Shown: piece by piece, positions 23,070-36,200 of the stretch
Position numbering within the stretch: the stretch's first letter is position 1
How the letters are laid out: each line of letters begins with the position of its first letter
Source of the DNA: Apodospora peruviana
Lineage: Eukaryota > Ascomycota > Sordariomycetes > Sordariales > Lasiosphaeriaceae
Assembly: GCA_033439685.1 (NCBI GenBank)
Contig: JAUEDM010000002.1
Coordinates: forward strand, 5,642,001-5,706,000
DNA length: 64,000 nt
Reading direction: 5' to 3'
The notes under the pieces: generated by a model
Seen by the model: only the letters and a program-made list of their open reading frames with translations
The model's database searches: none
What the model was told of the DNA's origin: nothing
Program-made: the position numbers and the translations under genes

Positions 23070-24745
23070 GGGGATAAACCTCAAGTCCAGGATCCTTATA
23101 ATCTTATCTTGGCAGTGAGACGCAGTTGACTTCGTTCAACAGGACACACGGATGTCACTTGTGAAGAAGTCCGTAGGCAGCAAGCACGGCCCAACAAAGG
23201 AAGATGCAGTAATCAGCATGAGCCTGGGCGGTCGGGGCCAAGGCAAACCCCAGCATCCCAAACCGGTAATTATCCGAGAGAGCCTCCGTTTGGATCGAGA
23301 GAGGAGGTGACACTGAGCGCCAAACAGCCAATGAAATTCCGTGGCAGTACGACATGACAGCCCTGAAGAACTGGGACTTGGACACGTTGGTCATACTCCA
23401 CTTGATGAGAGAGTGCAAGGTTGGGAGGGTTTCATTGTTCACACGCACACGTGTATTACGATGCCATACGGTTTATCTTGGACCGTACCGCACGGCCGGT
23501 GTTTATGGCGTTTTGGGGACTTGTTGATTATTGAGATTGAGATTTACAGGGTCCGCCGCCGGTCAAGCCGCCGAAAGCCCAAGACACAGTCGTTGCTCGG
23601 ATGAGAAAGCACATATCCAAGGGTTATTTCTGTAGTCAGATAATTGGGACGGCCTCATACCTTATCACACCTCATCGCGAGCTTAAACTATAAACACCTT
23701 ACCATACCAAACTACTTGTTCCCTCTCCGTAATAAATCCATCGATGCTAATTAATAGGTGCGAGGTTGTTCAGAACCAAAATCCCAGTTCAGTTCTGAGT
23801 CATCTTTCGCGCGTTGGTTTAGATCACCAACATCCATTAACTATATATCTGGGCGGCGGCCGGAAGCCTCGGATCTTGGATCTTGGCAGTAGACACGGTT
23901 CATTACATCCGCACCTATCATTCGTACCATGTTAGCTTACCTGGCGAGGTTTAAAATCCCATTAGACACTCGATAAGGCGGGCGGTAAGCCTACCAAGAT
24001 ATTATAACCAAACTCCTTCCTTTCGTGGCCGCCCCCCACATTCGGAAAACCAGTTGCGTAATTGGGTAAACCGTAAAGGATTTCCTTGGGCTTACCTACA
24101 TCTTAGATGTCTCACTCACTCACTCAATCACTTCAGTTGTTAGCCACTCATCACTTTAAACACCGTGACTTGACTACACGCACGCCCTCAGCTCTACAGG
24201 AACAGTGTGATTGTCTGAACAGGGTAAATATCGCCGTCTTACGTACAGTTTGGCTGTTACGTTACATGTGGATATCAACCACAAACAGATGGATTGGCTG
24301 CTCACATGAAATCAATCCTTCTGATGCTGCGAGAGTGAACATGAACTCGGATTATAAAAAAAAGAGTCACTATTTCCAACAAATGCAAAAATAAAGGACG
24401 GTGGTAGTGTCCATGATGATAGTATTTATTTCATTAGTAATATTGTAGTAGAGTAGTGATATCTCTGCCCACCGTGGGTGATTGATCCGCCAACTCTTTT
24501 TAACGCCATGCTAAAAACACACACATTCTACCTCCCCCATCTGAGCCATGCCATGCAGTGCTGTGATATCCGGTCCCCATTCTCACGAGATGCTCTCCCA
24601 TCTCGGGTTCTAAGCACCAACCCCAACCGGTCCGATCCAATCCCAGAGCCGCCGAATTATAAAGAAATGAATCAAGGCAAGGTATCAAACATAAAAGGAA
24701 AACATATAAAATATTAGGACAATTACTTTGTGTACGTGATCAAGA
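21867..24745. other. Long spacer, 2.9 kb, no gene
   Basis: This contains the promoter of the DHA1-like transporter and the 3' flank of the DHA2-like transporter. Apart from a GACA tetranucleotide repeat near 23.04 kb I see only short unsupported frames. Parts near 22.0-22.6 and 24.3-24.5 kb are AT-rich. Confidence 0.5.
23039..23069. repeat. (GACA)n tetranucleotide repeat
   Basis: Between seven and eight perfect GACA units in an intergenic spacer. Confidence 0.95.
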
Positions 24746-26615
24746 TCAAGCAGCACCACCAGCGCCCTTGAGCGCGTCCGTGTTCAGCCTCTTCCAGCTG
24801 CTGAACAAAGATATCACGAACCCAAAGCCCACGGCGCCGGTAGCAATAGCAAACGTCAGCTTGATGCCCGCCATGTAACCGAGCAAAATGCCCGGCAGTT
24901 GGTCCTCGGTGAAGACGGTCCGGAGCATGGTCGCGCCGGTCCCGACCACCTGCAGGGGGTTCACGTCGGGCGCGGTGACGGAGACGGTGGTAATCAGCCT
25001 GTTGACGAAAGCGGACTGCGCGGCGGACACAAAGAATGCACCGCCGACGGTTTGGAAGACTATTTTTATCACGTCGTCAGTATATCGTTGGTGAGGTAGG
25101 CAAGTTAGATAGGGAGGACTTACAAAGAATAATCGCCGTCACCGAAGACAAGTCCTCGGGCGCAGCCGTCGCCTGCCCAATAATGATAGGGATCTGGAAC
25201 CCGGCGCCCCAGGCGAACCCGGCGAGGATCTGGTAGCCGATCCACTTGCCGGACCCGGTACCAATGTCGAGCGTGTACAGCAGTCCAGCAGCGACAGTCG
25301 CAACCGCCGCAGCGACGACAGAAATCGGCGCCGCGACGCCGGTCTGCGAGACCGCCCCGCCGGACGCGATGGTGGCGATGGTGACCGCCAGGATGAGCGG
25401 CAGATTACGCACGCCCGACTGCGTGGGCGAGGTATTGTCGATGCTCTGGAAGTAGATGGGCAGGTAATAGATCAGGATGAAGTAGGCGCCCGCGAAGAAG
25501 AAGGCGTACAGCGAGCTGACCCAGACCGTGCGGTGCTTGAACAGGCGCGGCATGATCATGGACCGCTCGTCGTTGTAGAACTCCCAGATGCCGAAAACGA
25601 CGAAGATGAGTACGAACCCAACGATCAGACCGATGACTGTCGACGAGTTCCACGCCATCGTCTGGCCGCCGTACTGCAGGGCCAGGACGTAAGAAATAAC
25701 GCCGCCCATGATGAGCGCGCAGCCGAGCAGGTCGAGCTGGAGGATCTTTTCCTTCCACGACGCCTGCACAGGCCGAGCCTTGGCTGGCGCGTGGAAGAAA
25801 AACAGAATAATGGCGGCCGAGATACCGCCGATGGGCAGGTTGATGTAGAAGCACCAGCGCCAGGTGACGTGATCCGAGAAAGCGCCGCCGATCAGAGGAC
25901 CAATAACGGACGCAATGCCGTACGAACCGCCGATGATGCCGGTGAACATGGGCCGCTTCTTGGGGGTCGCGGCGAAGCCGATGATGGTGTAGCAGCCGGA
26001 CCCGATGCCCGCGGCGCCGACGCCGGCGATGGCGCGCCCGACGATCAGCGCGGTCGAGTTGGGCGCGACGCCGCAGATCAGGCTGCCGACCTCGAAGATG
26101 AGGATTGACACGATAAAGCTCGTCTTGAGCGGGAAGTACTTGAAGATCTTGCCCCAGGTCGACTGGAAACCGCCGACGGTCATGAAGAAGGCGGATCCAT
26201 ACCACGCCACGTCTTCGAGGCCGTGGAACTCGTCCGTGATCCTCGGGATCGCGGTCGCGACGATGGTCATGTCGAGGGAAACCAAAAAGATGCTGAGCAC
26301 GAGGGCGATGACGATAAATGTCAGAGTCATGCCCTTAGGGTATTCGTCGTCGTCGATGAGGTCGAGATCGGCTCCGGTTACCGGCAGGGCGTCCTCACCC
26401 CCTGTGCTGGCGGTGTCGCCGTCGATCTTCTTCTCGTCAAAGCCGACCGTCGACGGGGCCCGGGTGGACCCGCTGCTGAGGTTGGCGACATCCTGTTGCT
26501 CCGGGCTGAGATAGGAGGTCGCCGGCGCCGGTTTCTCTCCGCTGGACGAGGGTGGCCGTTCGGGCTCGGCCAGGGTACTGGTCGATGCGGCCATGTTGGC
26601 TTCGGTGCCTGTCAT
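24746..26615 (-). CDS. MFS efflux transporter, DHA2-like, 14 helices
   Basis: Proton-driven multidrug or toxin exporter of 601 residues. Exons are 26615-25124 and 25059-24746; the 64-bp intron has a GTAAGT donor, a CTGAC branch and a TAG acceptor, and restores the conserved FFQTVGGAFFVSAAQSAF. An acidic, Ser/Pro-rich cytosolic tail of about 95 residues precedes helix 1 (TLTFIVIALVLSIFLVSLD). The DHA2 signature DMTIVATAIPRITDEF follows, then GRAIAGVGAAGIGSG in helix 4 and GPLIGGAFSDHVTWRWCFYI in helix 5. This matches fungal exporters of the TOXA/gliotoxin-efflux type. No synthase gene lies nearby, so a link to a metabolite is not supported. The first ATG (MTGTEANMAAS) is used; a second at residue 8 is possible. 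Confidence 0.93.
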
Positions 26616-29600
26616 GGCCGTCGTGGCTGCTGATGTGGCTGCGGGAAGGAAGGGTTCCTTATATATGTATGGGGATATCTTTGGTCTGCTTAAAGAGCTG
26701 ACGTGTTGTGCACGGCCTGGTCTCGGGATGGCGTTGGTTTGTTGAGTAGTGACGGAGACCCGAGTTGAGATCAGATCAGGGGAAACAAGCCGAACCTTAT
26801 ATCATCTCCCCTTACTACCGTGTAGGTAGTGTATAACGCCGTCCATGTTTTTTTGGACAGACAGCGCCGCACGCAGGGCATACTGGCGCGGATTAGTAAA
26901 ATGTTAACTCCAGCGCCGCTGACAAGTCCGCGATGGACACGCTTGGGAGTCATCTCGGCGAGGGAGGTGTGTGTGCCAGATGTCCGCAGCAGTCGACGGG
27001 ACGCGGGACAACAGCCTCTTCTGGATACAGGCACACCCCTTTCCCAAGTCTTGGTCGTCCCAACGGACAGATCCATCCGTACGGTAAGGTATCGGACCCA
27101 GATTGCTCCATGGGAAGGGCGTCAAGGAAGGCTCTCGATTGGACCTTTGTGTCAGATTTTCGGCGATTCGAACATGGAAATCCAACAAAAAAGAATTTGC
27201 TTATCAAAGCCGTTCCTTTGCTCGTACCGTTCCGTTATGGGAACCTATCATGGCAAACGGAACCGCACTTGGTGCGCGTGTTGCTGTGCCGTTGACCCCT
27301 GAACGAACACCACCCAACCAAAAAATGTCCCCGAGAGCAGAGCGGAACCAAGCCTTACAGCGCTAATAAGTGCTGCCGCTTGGTCCCTGTGTTTCGTTTT
27401 CCGCGCTGCCGGGGATAGTACAAAAATACTGCGGCACCTGCCGGAGCTAGCGGAGAGATGACAAAACACCCGGCCTAGAATTCCTCCTTCCGCCGGTACT
27501 CCAACGGAACCTTTTTTGGGGAGTCATTGGGCCAAACACTCGTAATTCACCAGAAACCGCCGAATTGCGTGCGGCCCAAAGTCCGCACTGAAATCCGCAA
27601 AGCAAAAGTCCACCTTACCTCCATTTGGACGATTTAAAAACAGAAGGTGAGCAGATTTGTCAAATCTCTCCGTTTGTGGGTCGTTGAGCCAAGGTATGTC
27701 CGTCTCACGGTGTCCGCGGACCACGCGGCCGCGCCGCGAACCTCTGTAATCTCAGCTGTACATGAATTACCGCGGCGCATACTCATCAGATAACGACATA
27801 ACACTGGGGAGTGTCAGAAAGTGCGAGCGAGACGATGAGAAATGAGTCCGAGCAACCGAATACGCTTCTCACATCACAATAGTACCGAGAGTCGACGGAG
27901 CGCATTCCGCACGGAGATCTGACAAAAAAAAGTGCTCCTTGCCCGGCGCCCAGGAGGACGCGCGTGGCGCTGACAGGTGAATCCGTGGTTCTCTCTGTCC
28001 GTTGTTGTGTGAGATCCAATTGTTGAGATGAACGGAATGACAAAAAGATCCCTCATGTCCAATGCTGGCAGCAAGGCTAGTTCTAGAGATACACCCGTGG
28101 GGATTGTACAAAGTGTATGCCGCTGTGGCTGTCAAACAACAAAAAAAGCCCATCAGTAAGTAGTACATGATTCATAGTGAGGAGCAACATACCTTCGCAA
28201 AACCGAACGTTCGTATACATCAGCATGCAGAAAGTATGATTCATTGTGAAGCACGCTGTTTTGGGTAAGGCATGTGCAGCCGGTATTGAGGTTATGTTTT
28301 GCTGTCGTGTTTCATTGAGAAACAGGGTCCCGGGGGCGTGGGATGGGAATCCTGAGACCGCGGCGCCGATGGAACCCAACACAAACCACCAACTCAACCC
28401 AACGCTTACATTGTAACTCGTAACATCTCATCTCTCTCAGCCTGTATTCCCTTTTTGGCCTCGCTCCTCGTTTCCTCGGTTCAGCCTTACAACGATGTAC
28501 ACCCATAAGAACTAGAAACGAGGGACGACCTACAGACGACTCGGAACACGGGCACCGGTTCGGTTCAACCGTTGTCGTTGGTAAGACGCGAATCTGAAGC
28601 AAAGCGCCTGGCCCAAAACACTCACAAAAGATTAGATAAGGCACCGTATGATCTCTTGTAATCCGGATTCATCGGTGGGGCGCCCCTTGGCTCAAGGTGG
28701 CATTTTCCAGCTCCCGGGCTGACTTCGGAGTTAATATCCAACCTACAGCAAAACTTAAAACTTCGCGCCCATTGGCTGAGGCCAGACCATCCCGCGCCTA
28801 GAGTAATTTTGGTTGTGCAGGATTACATAACTTTGGCTAATAAAAGAACGACCTTTGGGTTAGGTCCGCCCCACCGATGAATCCGGTTTACAAGAGATCA
28901 CACGGTAGTATAAAACCATAAAAGCCAATTTGAGATTTCAACCCACTTGAGGTAAGGCTGGATCTGGGGAGCCACCTATCTTGGCGGACTTTGCCAGCGG
29001 CTCCACCGCTGAACTCCGGGTTTAACTACCGGTATGTTACGGTAATCCGTACGGGTTATTGTATGAACCGTAAACCGAAAATGCACACAGCCTCTCTCGA
29101 CGTTGTTGTGGTCAGGCAGCGACCGACGCCTGTCAAAAGTCTTGCGAGACCTTCTCACCAATCACCAAAAAAAAAAAAGAACAAAGCGATCGTCAGTGAA
29201 GGGATTCAGGATTTATGCAATTTGCTCCCGGTCCCACAGTCTCAGGCTTACGCCCAGCCTACCTACCCGGTACCCAGCCAGCTGGCAAGCAACTCACCCA
29301 CTCATCACTCAGAGTTTCCAACCGACCACGGGTCCAGTTCCGAGCTTTATTACGTGTAGGTAGTGCGGGCGGGCAGCCAGGCGGCCGCAACTCAACTCAG
29401 GACTGCGGCGGCGCCGCGGCCGCCGCGCAACGATAACCTCAAGCGGAGCGGGAGAGGCTTTTCGTTTACCTAGGTACCTACCTACCACCCTAGTGTACAG
29501 CTTGTTTTTTTTTTCAGACCGGATACTGTACTACATTCCACCCACGATGGCATCCACGCTGCGTGGGGGTTTATGATCTATTTTCACACATGTTTGTGTT

Positions 29601-30274
29601 ATGTCTGTACTCCCCTCGGAGACATTCCTTTCCTACTCACTCATACTGACACTGCTGCACTGCATGCTTACATCTACTTGCAGCGCAGCGCCGCCCCCAA
29701 AACGAACCGGGAACCGATCTCAGGCTTCCACTGAAAAGGAGGGTGTGTTGCGACGAGCGGCAGACGGGAAATACTCCCTTCCCGACACCCGAGCGAGCGA
29801 GGGCTGAGGTGGTGGACCGGATTTACCGGATCTCAATGCCTGACCTCAAAGAGGTTACACGTGTACGGATGATGGGTTACAAGGGGACTGACTGACTGGC
29901 CCAGGCACAAAACGCCGACTTTCCCAAAGACCGAACTCAATCTAACAAGGTAGGTACGGAGTAATTATTCAGCAGATCTACGCGTTATCCAGTAGAATTC
30001 CATCTTCGCTTCTGCCTGCCTGGGTTCATAACTTTAAAAAAAGTCTCCGAGCCTGACGCCAGCATCCCTCCGTCAACAGACGACCTGTAAATCTTGCATA
30101 AAGTTCAGCAGTGGAACGTACAAGCTACACAGCAATTACAAGCTCAGCAAGTCATGCCGTCAGACATGTCAATTACACATGGCATCGCATCGTGTCTATT
30201 TTATATACCGCGACATACCCAGCATGTCCAGTTGTCTATCTTTTCTGTCCGTCTCTCACTCGCAGAAAGGCATC
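26616..30274. other. Gene-poor spacer with MITE-like element
   Basis: About 3.7 kb with no supportable gene. It contains the promoter of the DHA2 transporter, a 264-bp inverted-repeat element (28643-28906), a short GC-rich block of alternating GCG/CCG at about 29365-29432, and several TACCTA/TAGGTA motifs. Short open frames overlap on both strands without domain content. Confidence 0.5.
28643..28906. mobile_element. MITE-like element with 40-bp terminal inverted repeats
   Basis: The left end (28643-28682, beginning ACCGTATGATCTCTTG) and the reverse complement of the right end (28906-28867, beginning ACCGTGTGATCTCTTG) match at 38 of 40 positions. Both continue through CGGATTCATCGGTGGGGCG. The element is 264 bp and its roughly 185-bp interior has no open reading frame, as expected for a non-autonomous DNA transposon. 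I could not see a clear target-site duplication: the flanks are AGATAAGGC and AGTATAAAA. Superfamily is therefore unassigned. Confidence 0.75.
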
Positions 30275-32494
30275 TCAAAGAAAACCCTCAAGGTTGATCT
30301 CCAAAGTGCTCACCGGGTATCTAAACACACAAATCAAGTTAGCGTCTCTTATCAGGTCAGAGAATCACACAAAACACGACAAGTCAAACATACCTCAAAT
30401 CGTATTTCTCCAACACCGTCGGATGCAAGACGCCGAACTCGCCAATCCGTTGCACCTTCCCTCCTAGTCTCAAGTAGATGGCGGCAGCGCGCCCGTCAAA
30501 AAAAGTCGGCTCGTTGATCTCCTCGATGAAGTAACCGTCCTCCTTGCTAGGGTTCTCCTTGACCTCAAAGTCGATACTCTTCCCCTCAAGACCCTCCTCG
30601 TGCGTGATGAAAGCAATGCGGAGCATCGACAGGACGCGGTCCAAAAGGCCGTGAACAACTTCAAAGCCGCTTGTCTTTCCGTAGAAGGCCGCAGCCCAAT
30701 GCCTCTCGTTCTTGGCGCGACGCTCCGACGTCTCATCCTTGAAGGCGACATCCGATGTCTCTGTGATCATCAGGGGCAGACGCACCGACTTGTTCTCCCG
30801 GATGGTCTTGAGCAGTCTACACCACGCATGTCAGCGTGAATAACAATCAATAACAACAAAAGCTTGGGGAACCCTACCCAGGCAAGAGTGATGTCCGGAC
30901 GATCTGGTATTCAGCCGTCTTCGGATTCTCGAGCTTGATAGCAGTCCTGCCATCATCCACGCGGTTCAGCCACTCAAAGTTCTCCGCATGCGAGCAGAGA
31001 ATGAGAGGCATAACTTCGACCCAACCTGCCATTGCGGATTCGTTGCGCACAATGTCGGTGAGCTTGTTGATCAGCAACGGTTTGCCAATAGTGGAAGACT
31101 TGTTCGGCTCGGAACGAGGTAGTTTGTTGAAACCGTACGCAATCGCAACGTCCTCCATCACATCGCAGGCGTGCAAAACATCCGCGCGCGTCGGCGGAAC
31201 CGTGACCTTGATGAACTTGGGATCCTTCGCTGGCTCGGCCGTATACGCCATCTTGCTGAGAAGTTTGCATATCGCTTCGGGCGACTCGTTGAGGCCGCAG
31301 GACTGATTCAGGTAGTCCAGCTCGACGTCCATGGTTCTGGAAGCCAGGCTGGGTGTGATCCGGGTAGCGCCGTTGTGCTCGGAAACGATCTTAACCGGCT
31401 CGATCGTGAACGATTCCGCGCAGTACTTGGAAAACATGGCAACCATGATGTTGCAGACGATGTCCAGCTTGGTCTGATCGGTGGCGGTAATCTCGATGAA
31501 GACATTTGTCGTGCCTAGCGTAATTTTCGAGTGGTCGCCGTTGATGATGGGCGGGAGCGAGCAGACTACTCTGTTTGCGTCGTAAATAACCGGGTAGACG
31601 GGCTTGTCCCTGATGATGTGGAGGTATCGGCCCAGATGCTTGTCCGCCTCGTAGAACTCCATCAGTTCCTCGCCGTTCAGTTGGACGGTCTGGTTGAGGG
31701 GGGCGAATTTGATGTGCTTTGGCCGGAGAGCCTCGTATGTGAAAGGGCCCTGGATCGTGTCGAGGTCGTGGGTGCCGATCCTATGTTGTTTCAAGTCAGA
31801 TTTCTGGTTAAATCCGCAACACATATGGACCCGACTAAACTCACGAAACAAGCGTCCTTTGCCTCGCCAGGTTCTGGTGTAGCTTATCCTGAAGACCGAT
31901 GAAGGAGTTGTAGGACGCCTGGGTGAACTTGAGGTTACGGAGAATCGCGCCAGCTACATATGGGCGAACTTGCTCGGTCTCCTTCGACACCGTGATGGTC
32001 TGCATCTTGCTCTCGGGGATATCAAGGAGTTTGTAGTTCGGGGTTGGGTTCCTGCCCAAGAAAATGTTCAAGTGCATCGCGATTCCTGCTCAGCTAGCCT
32101 GCTCAGTATACACCAAACCAGACGAAAAGCCTTGACAATCCAACCGGGGATATCATACCCTCGAAGCACAGCATGTCATATCTGTTGGCCGGGATCTCGA
32201 TGGCCAGCTCGGGAGCCTGGTCTTTGGGGCGGTTCGGATCATCTTCGGTGTCCTTGTCGAGCTCGATGCCGAAGTCGAAGCACAGTTCTTGGAAGCCATC
32301 GGAGGTGAACCTGGACCTTTTGTTAGTTAAATCGCCCACCGATTGTTTACATGCAATCCCTCAGACCGCCAAGGGGGCTTCCAGTCGAACTCTCGAGATG
32401 GCGATGGCGGGGTAAATAAGACGAAACAGCTTCACACTCACTGCTGGCCGAGCTCCTCGAAGAGCGCGTATTTGTCGACGTTTATGGTAGGCAT
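30275..32494 (-). CDS. FRS1: Phenylalanyl-tRNA synthetase beta subunit, cytosolic
   Basis: Beta subunit (605 residues) of the heterotetrameric enzyme that charges tRNA-Phe in the cytosol. Six exons: 32494-32442, 32310-32159, 32085-31845, 31780-30878, 30816-30394, 30320-30275. All five introns have GT..AG ends and matching phases. The N-terminus MPTINVDKYALFEELGQQ followed by ELCFDFGIELD, and NRYDMLCFEG with LNIFLG, are typical of archaeal/eukaryotic PheRS beta. The B3/B4 region lies in the third and fourth exons, B5 follows around PPTRADVLHACDVMEDVAIA, and the inactive catalytic-like fold ends at LEINLEGFL. The last exon is only 46 bp and was found from its GTATGT donor and TAG acceptor. Partner is the alpha subunit FRS2, not in this window. 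Length fits the family (about 595 in yeast). Confidence 0.95.
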
Positions 32495-33222
32495 CTTGAC
32501 CGTCTGTGGTGGGTGTGAAATTGGAGTCGGAAGCGAATTGACGTGTCGTCCACCAAGTTTTTGCGGGCTGGGCGCAGGTTTAACGAAAAGCTTCAGAGTC
32601 GTCTCGCTGAATTGACCCGGGACTTTTCGACACGAGGGCCCGACGGCCGACACCCAAGACGGTGTGAGTGGATGGATGACTCAATTTTGGCGGGGACTGA
32701 TTTACTGCCTGTGTTCACCGCTTGCCTGTCAGGTCGCGCGGGACCTCCCGCCTCACCGCCAAGATCTCATTCTCGCACCAGAAGAAGAACAATTGAAGCT
32801 TCCTCAATGCAAATTGTTGTTAATGAAGCCACAAGGCAAATTGTTTTGGTTTCTTTGTTGGTGCCATATAATGATACATCAACATTATTGATACATGCAA
32901 TGATATCTCGCAGGTATATATATAAGGTATATGGATGTAGAAAGTGTAAACCCCGGCCCTCAAATAATTCCAATCAGAACCTCCCGAGAAGAAAATATGT
33001 CAAGAAAATCCATCTAAATAAGGTAGCCAGCTAAATCGGACAGAAGATCTTAATTACCATAGACAAAACTCCATTTGTTGACTCGCTCGCTCATACTAAA
33101 TCGTCGTCTCATATGCACAACTCGAGACATTAATATCCAAGTCCTCATCACCAACTCTATCCAATCCGTCTCCCAACCGAAAAGTCTATCAAAAGCAACA
33201 TCATGATGCAAATGCATGTCAT
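32495..33222. other. Promoter of FRS1 and 3' flank of the large gene
   Basis: No gene seen; the open frames here lack recognisable content. Confidence 0.5.
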
Positions 33223-36200
33223 TTAACCCATCAGTCCGGCACCAATCTCATTCTGCGCCATAAAGGTCTTGGCCAGCTCATCGTCACCCTGCTCGGCCGC
33301 CTCCATCCAGTGAATCGCAACACACATGAGCGCAGGATCATTCCGAACATCGCCGACGCCCATCCCCATCCCCCTCCCGGCGTCGTCATTCTTCCCGGCA
33401 CCCGACCCTCCCGAGGGGCCGCTAATCCCCAGCCCGACACCACCGGTACCCCCTTGGCCCTGCGACCGCGACTGCGCGCTGGCGCCAGGGTGGTGGTACC
33501 TCCCAGATCCCGAGCCGCCCGCACCGGTCCGGCCCGAGGACCCGCCTCTGTACTTCTCCATAACGGTCTGCTTGAACACCTCGCGTGGCTTGCTGAGCGG
33601 TAGCGTCGTCCGTTCCACCAGCTCCGGGTTGGAGAGGTAGAAGAGTGCGAGTTCACGCTGGGCGGTCGGGTCGCCCTCCTTGGCAGTGATGGTCCACATG
33701 CGCGCGGCGTCGGCAAGAGAGTACGTCGACAAGGGAAGCGGAGATGGCGGCGAGACAGGCGGCAAGCTCGGGTCGCTGGCGGTTGGTGGCGGCGGGGCGG
33801 TGCTCCTGTCCTGCGTATAATTCCTCACGATCCCGTCCGCCACCTCAACCATGGTGCGTAACACCTCCGCCTTCAGGCTCAAGGCTGCCAACCCGGCGTC
33901 CCAGAATGCCTTGCCCCGCTCCGTCTTGTCCAGCACTGACGGAGGCACGAAGGAGGCGATAAACTGCAGGTCACGGAACAGTGTCTTTGGTCGGAGCGCC
34001 GGGTCGCGGAAAAGAGCTTGCAGGACGTTTGCAATGGCGTCTGTATTGGCAGGGTGAACCGAGACGATGGAGCGCGTCTCCATATTTCTGCCTCCCCCAG
34101 AAACCCGCCCTGTCTGCCCGTGGCCACTGGGCGCAAAGGAAGGTGCTTGGACCATGATGTGGGAGCGACGCTCCTTGACATTGTCGATGGCTTCTTCAAG
34201 CGGCTGGGCCCGGCCCGTTCCCGTACCGGTTCCATGCTCATCGGTGGCCGAGGACGCGGAGCCCATCTCGGACCGTGCCCACGCCAGACGCGCCCGACGA
34301 GACCCCGAGTTTAAGGAGGCCACGATCAGGTGCTGTAGTTCAAAAAGAGCATTCAGCTTGACGTAGGGGTTCGGATGAACACAGAACATCTTGAGCAGAC
34401 GCTGGTATGCCTTTGTGAACGGAAAGTCGGGCATGGCATCCTTTTTAGACTCTTGGTTCTGACGTTGGGCCGAGATTGTATCACTCGTTGCAGAGCTCTC
34501 ATTTCCATGTATGCTGCCGCCATGAACACTTCCTCCATGAGCATTGACCGGAGGGGCTAGCTCAGGACCCACACTCTGAACATCGGATGAGGGTCTGTCG
34601 CTCGGGGCATCAGTGCTGCCCACTCCACGAATCTCAATAACACTTCCCCTCTTCTCTGAGCTGCGCTGCTTTGGCCCTGTCTTGACAGACTTTCGCTTTT
34701 CTTTGGCTAGTGCTTGCCGGGCGCGATTCTGTACCACCTCCCGGCGGTCGATACACTCCTGGCCTAGACCATCAAACCATCCGTCAGTTTCCGAGCCTCG
34801 GGAGAATACAAGATTTCCCAGGTCAGACAAGAGAAGGCTGGTGAGTGTTTGTCTCAGCTCTTCGAGAAATCGAGTCTTATCCTCGGATAACCGCTGCTGA
34901 TATACCGTCTCATTCGATGATGCCGAGGTGCCCGGACGCCCTGTGGATGGCTGAGACTGTGACGGAAGATGTTGGTGTTGCGGAAGGTAAAAGGAGCCTG
35001 AAAAATTTGTGACACTGGTGGTTGGTGAATGTGCTCTCGATGTAGCTGTGCTCGGAGAGGTGGGCCGGTGTTGGAACGGGGACCAGAAAGTCGCTTGGGA
35101 GTCAATCTGATGGACAGGGGATGATGCGCCAAAATATTCCGGCCCGTCCAGGATATCCGACATAGCTGTGCTAGCTCTAGAGAAACTAAAGCGACCGGAG
35201 TGACCGGAGTCGAAGGATGCCTGGCTCATATTCTGGCCGGACAAGACGCGTAGATCTCTGGTGACCGATGGGGGTCGCAACGACCCAAATTTCCTCTCAG
35301 GTTCGCTGATGACACTAACCGAGTCATCCCATACTGACTGGCTATCCCGGTCCCTTGGACTTCTGGTACTTTCGAGCGTTCGACGGTCTCGCGCAAACAG
35401 TTCACTAGACCACAGCACGGGACCATCGACGATACTGTCACCCACCAGCTTGCCGACGCATTCGTCCACCTCACAGCAGAAACGATGTATCCTTTCCTCG
35501 CCACGACAGAAATTTTCAATACCAAACTGCTGAAGCCACCGGGCGGTCTTCTCTGTCTGGTCATCCCGGAGTTTGTTTGGGCCACCTTGCTCTTCTGTCG
35601 CCGCCAAGATATCCAGAATCTGGGATTCTGTCCTGAATATATAGCTTGATGTAGCGCTTCGTTGCATCCTGCCCTTCAATTTCTGCAATTCATTCCATCT
35701 CCTAGGCATGCCCATTGTCTTCAAAGCAGCGGCCACATTTCGCGTGTGTTCGTAGGCCCCCGAATTACGCACATCGGTGACATACCACATCTTGTCCCGA
35801 AGCGCTCGCAGACGTCGCATCATGGAGTCGATCTGGCCTTCCCCGCGCTCTTGGCTCTGTTTGAGCCAGACGAGCCAGGCATCGTATTCCTCTATTGCTG
35901 AGGCTGATCTTCGGATCGAGTCTCGTGGACCGCGGGAAAAGATGTTGAGCAGTGTTGCGAATCCGTCACGACGAAGTGAGTCGGATGTTAGGGCATTGAG
36001 CTGCTGCAAAGTCCTCCAGTACAGATGTGCCGAGACAAAATCCGACTGAGCCCGGGACTGCGAGGAAGCTGCCGTCAACATGGCGACAAGAGGCGATGAC
36101 AGCTCTGCTGCTTCGGTTGATTCCTTGCCCTTGTCGCTTTTCGGAGGACTTTCAGCCTGACTACTCGCAAAGCTATGTGCTCGTTGGCGGTACGGATTCC

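Noticed and set aside
16568..26615. Possible secondary-metabolite cluster (oxidase plus two exporters)
   Set aside because: No polyketide synthase, NRPS, terpene synthase, dedicated transcription factor or tailoring set is present, and the genes are widely spaced.
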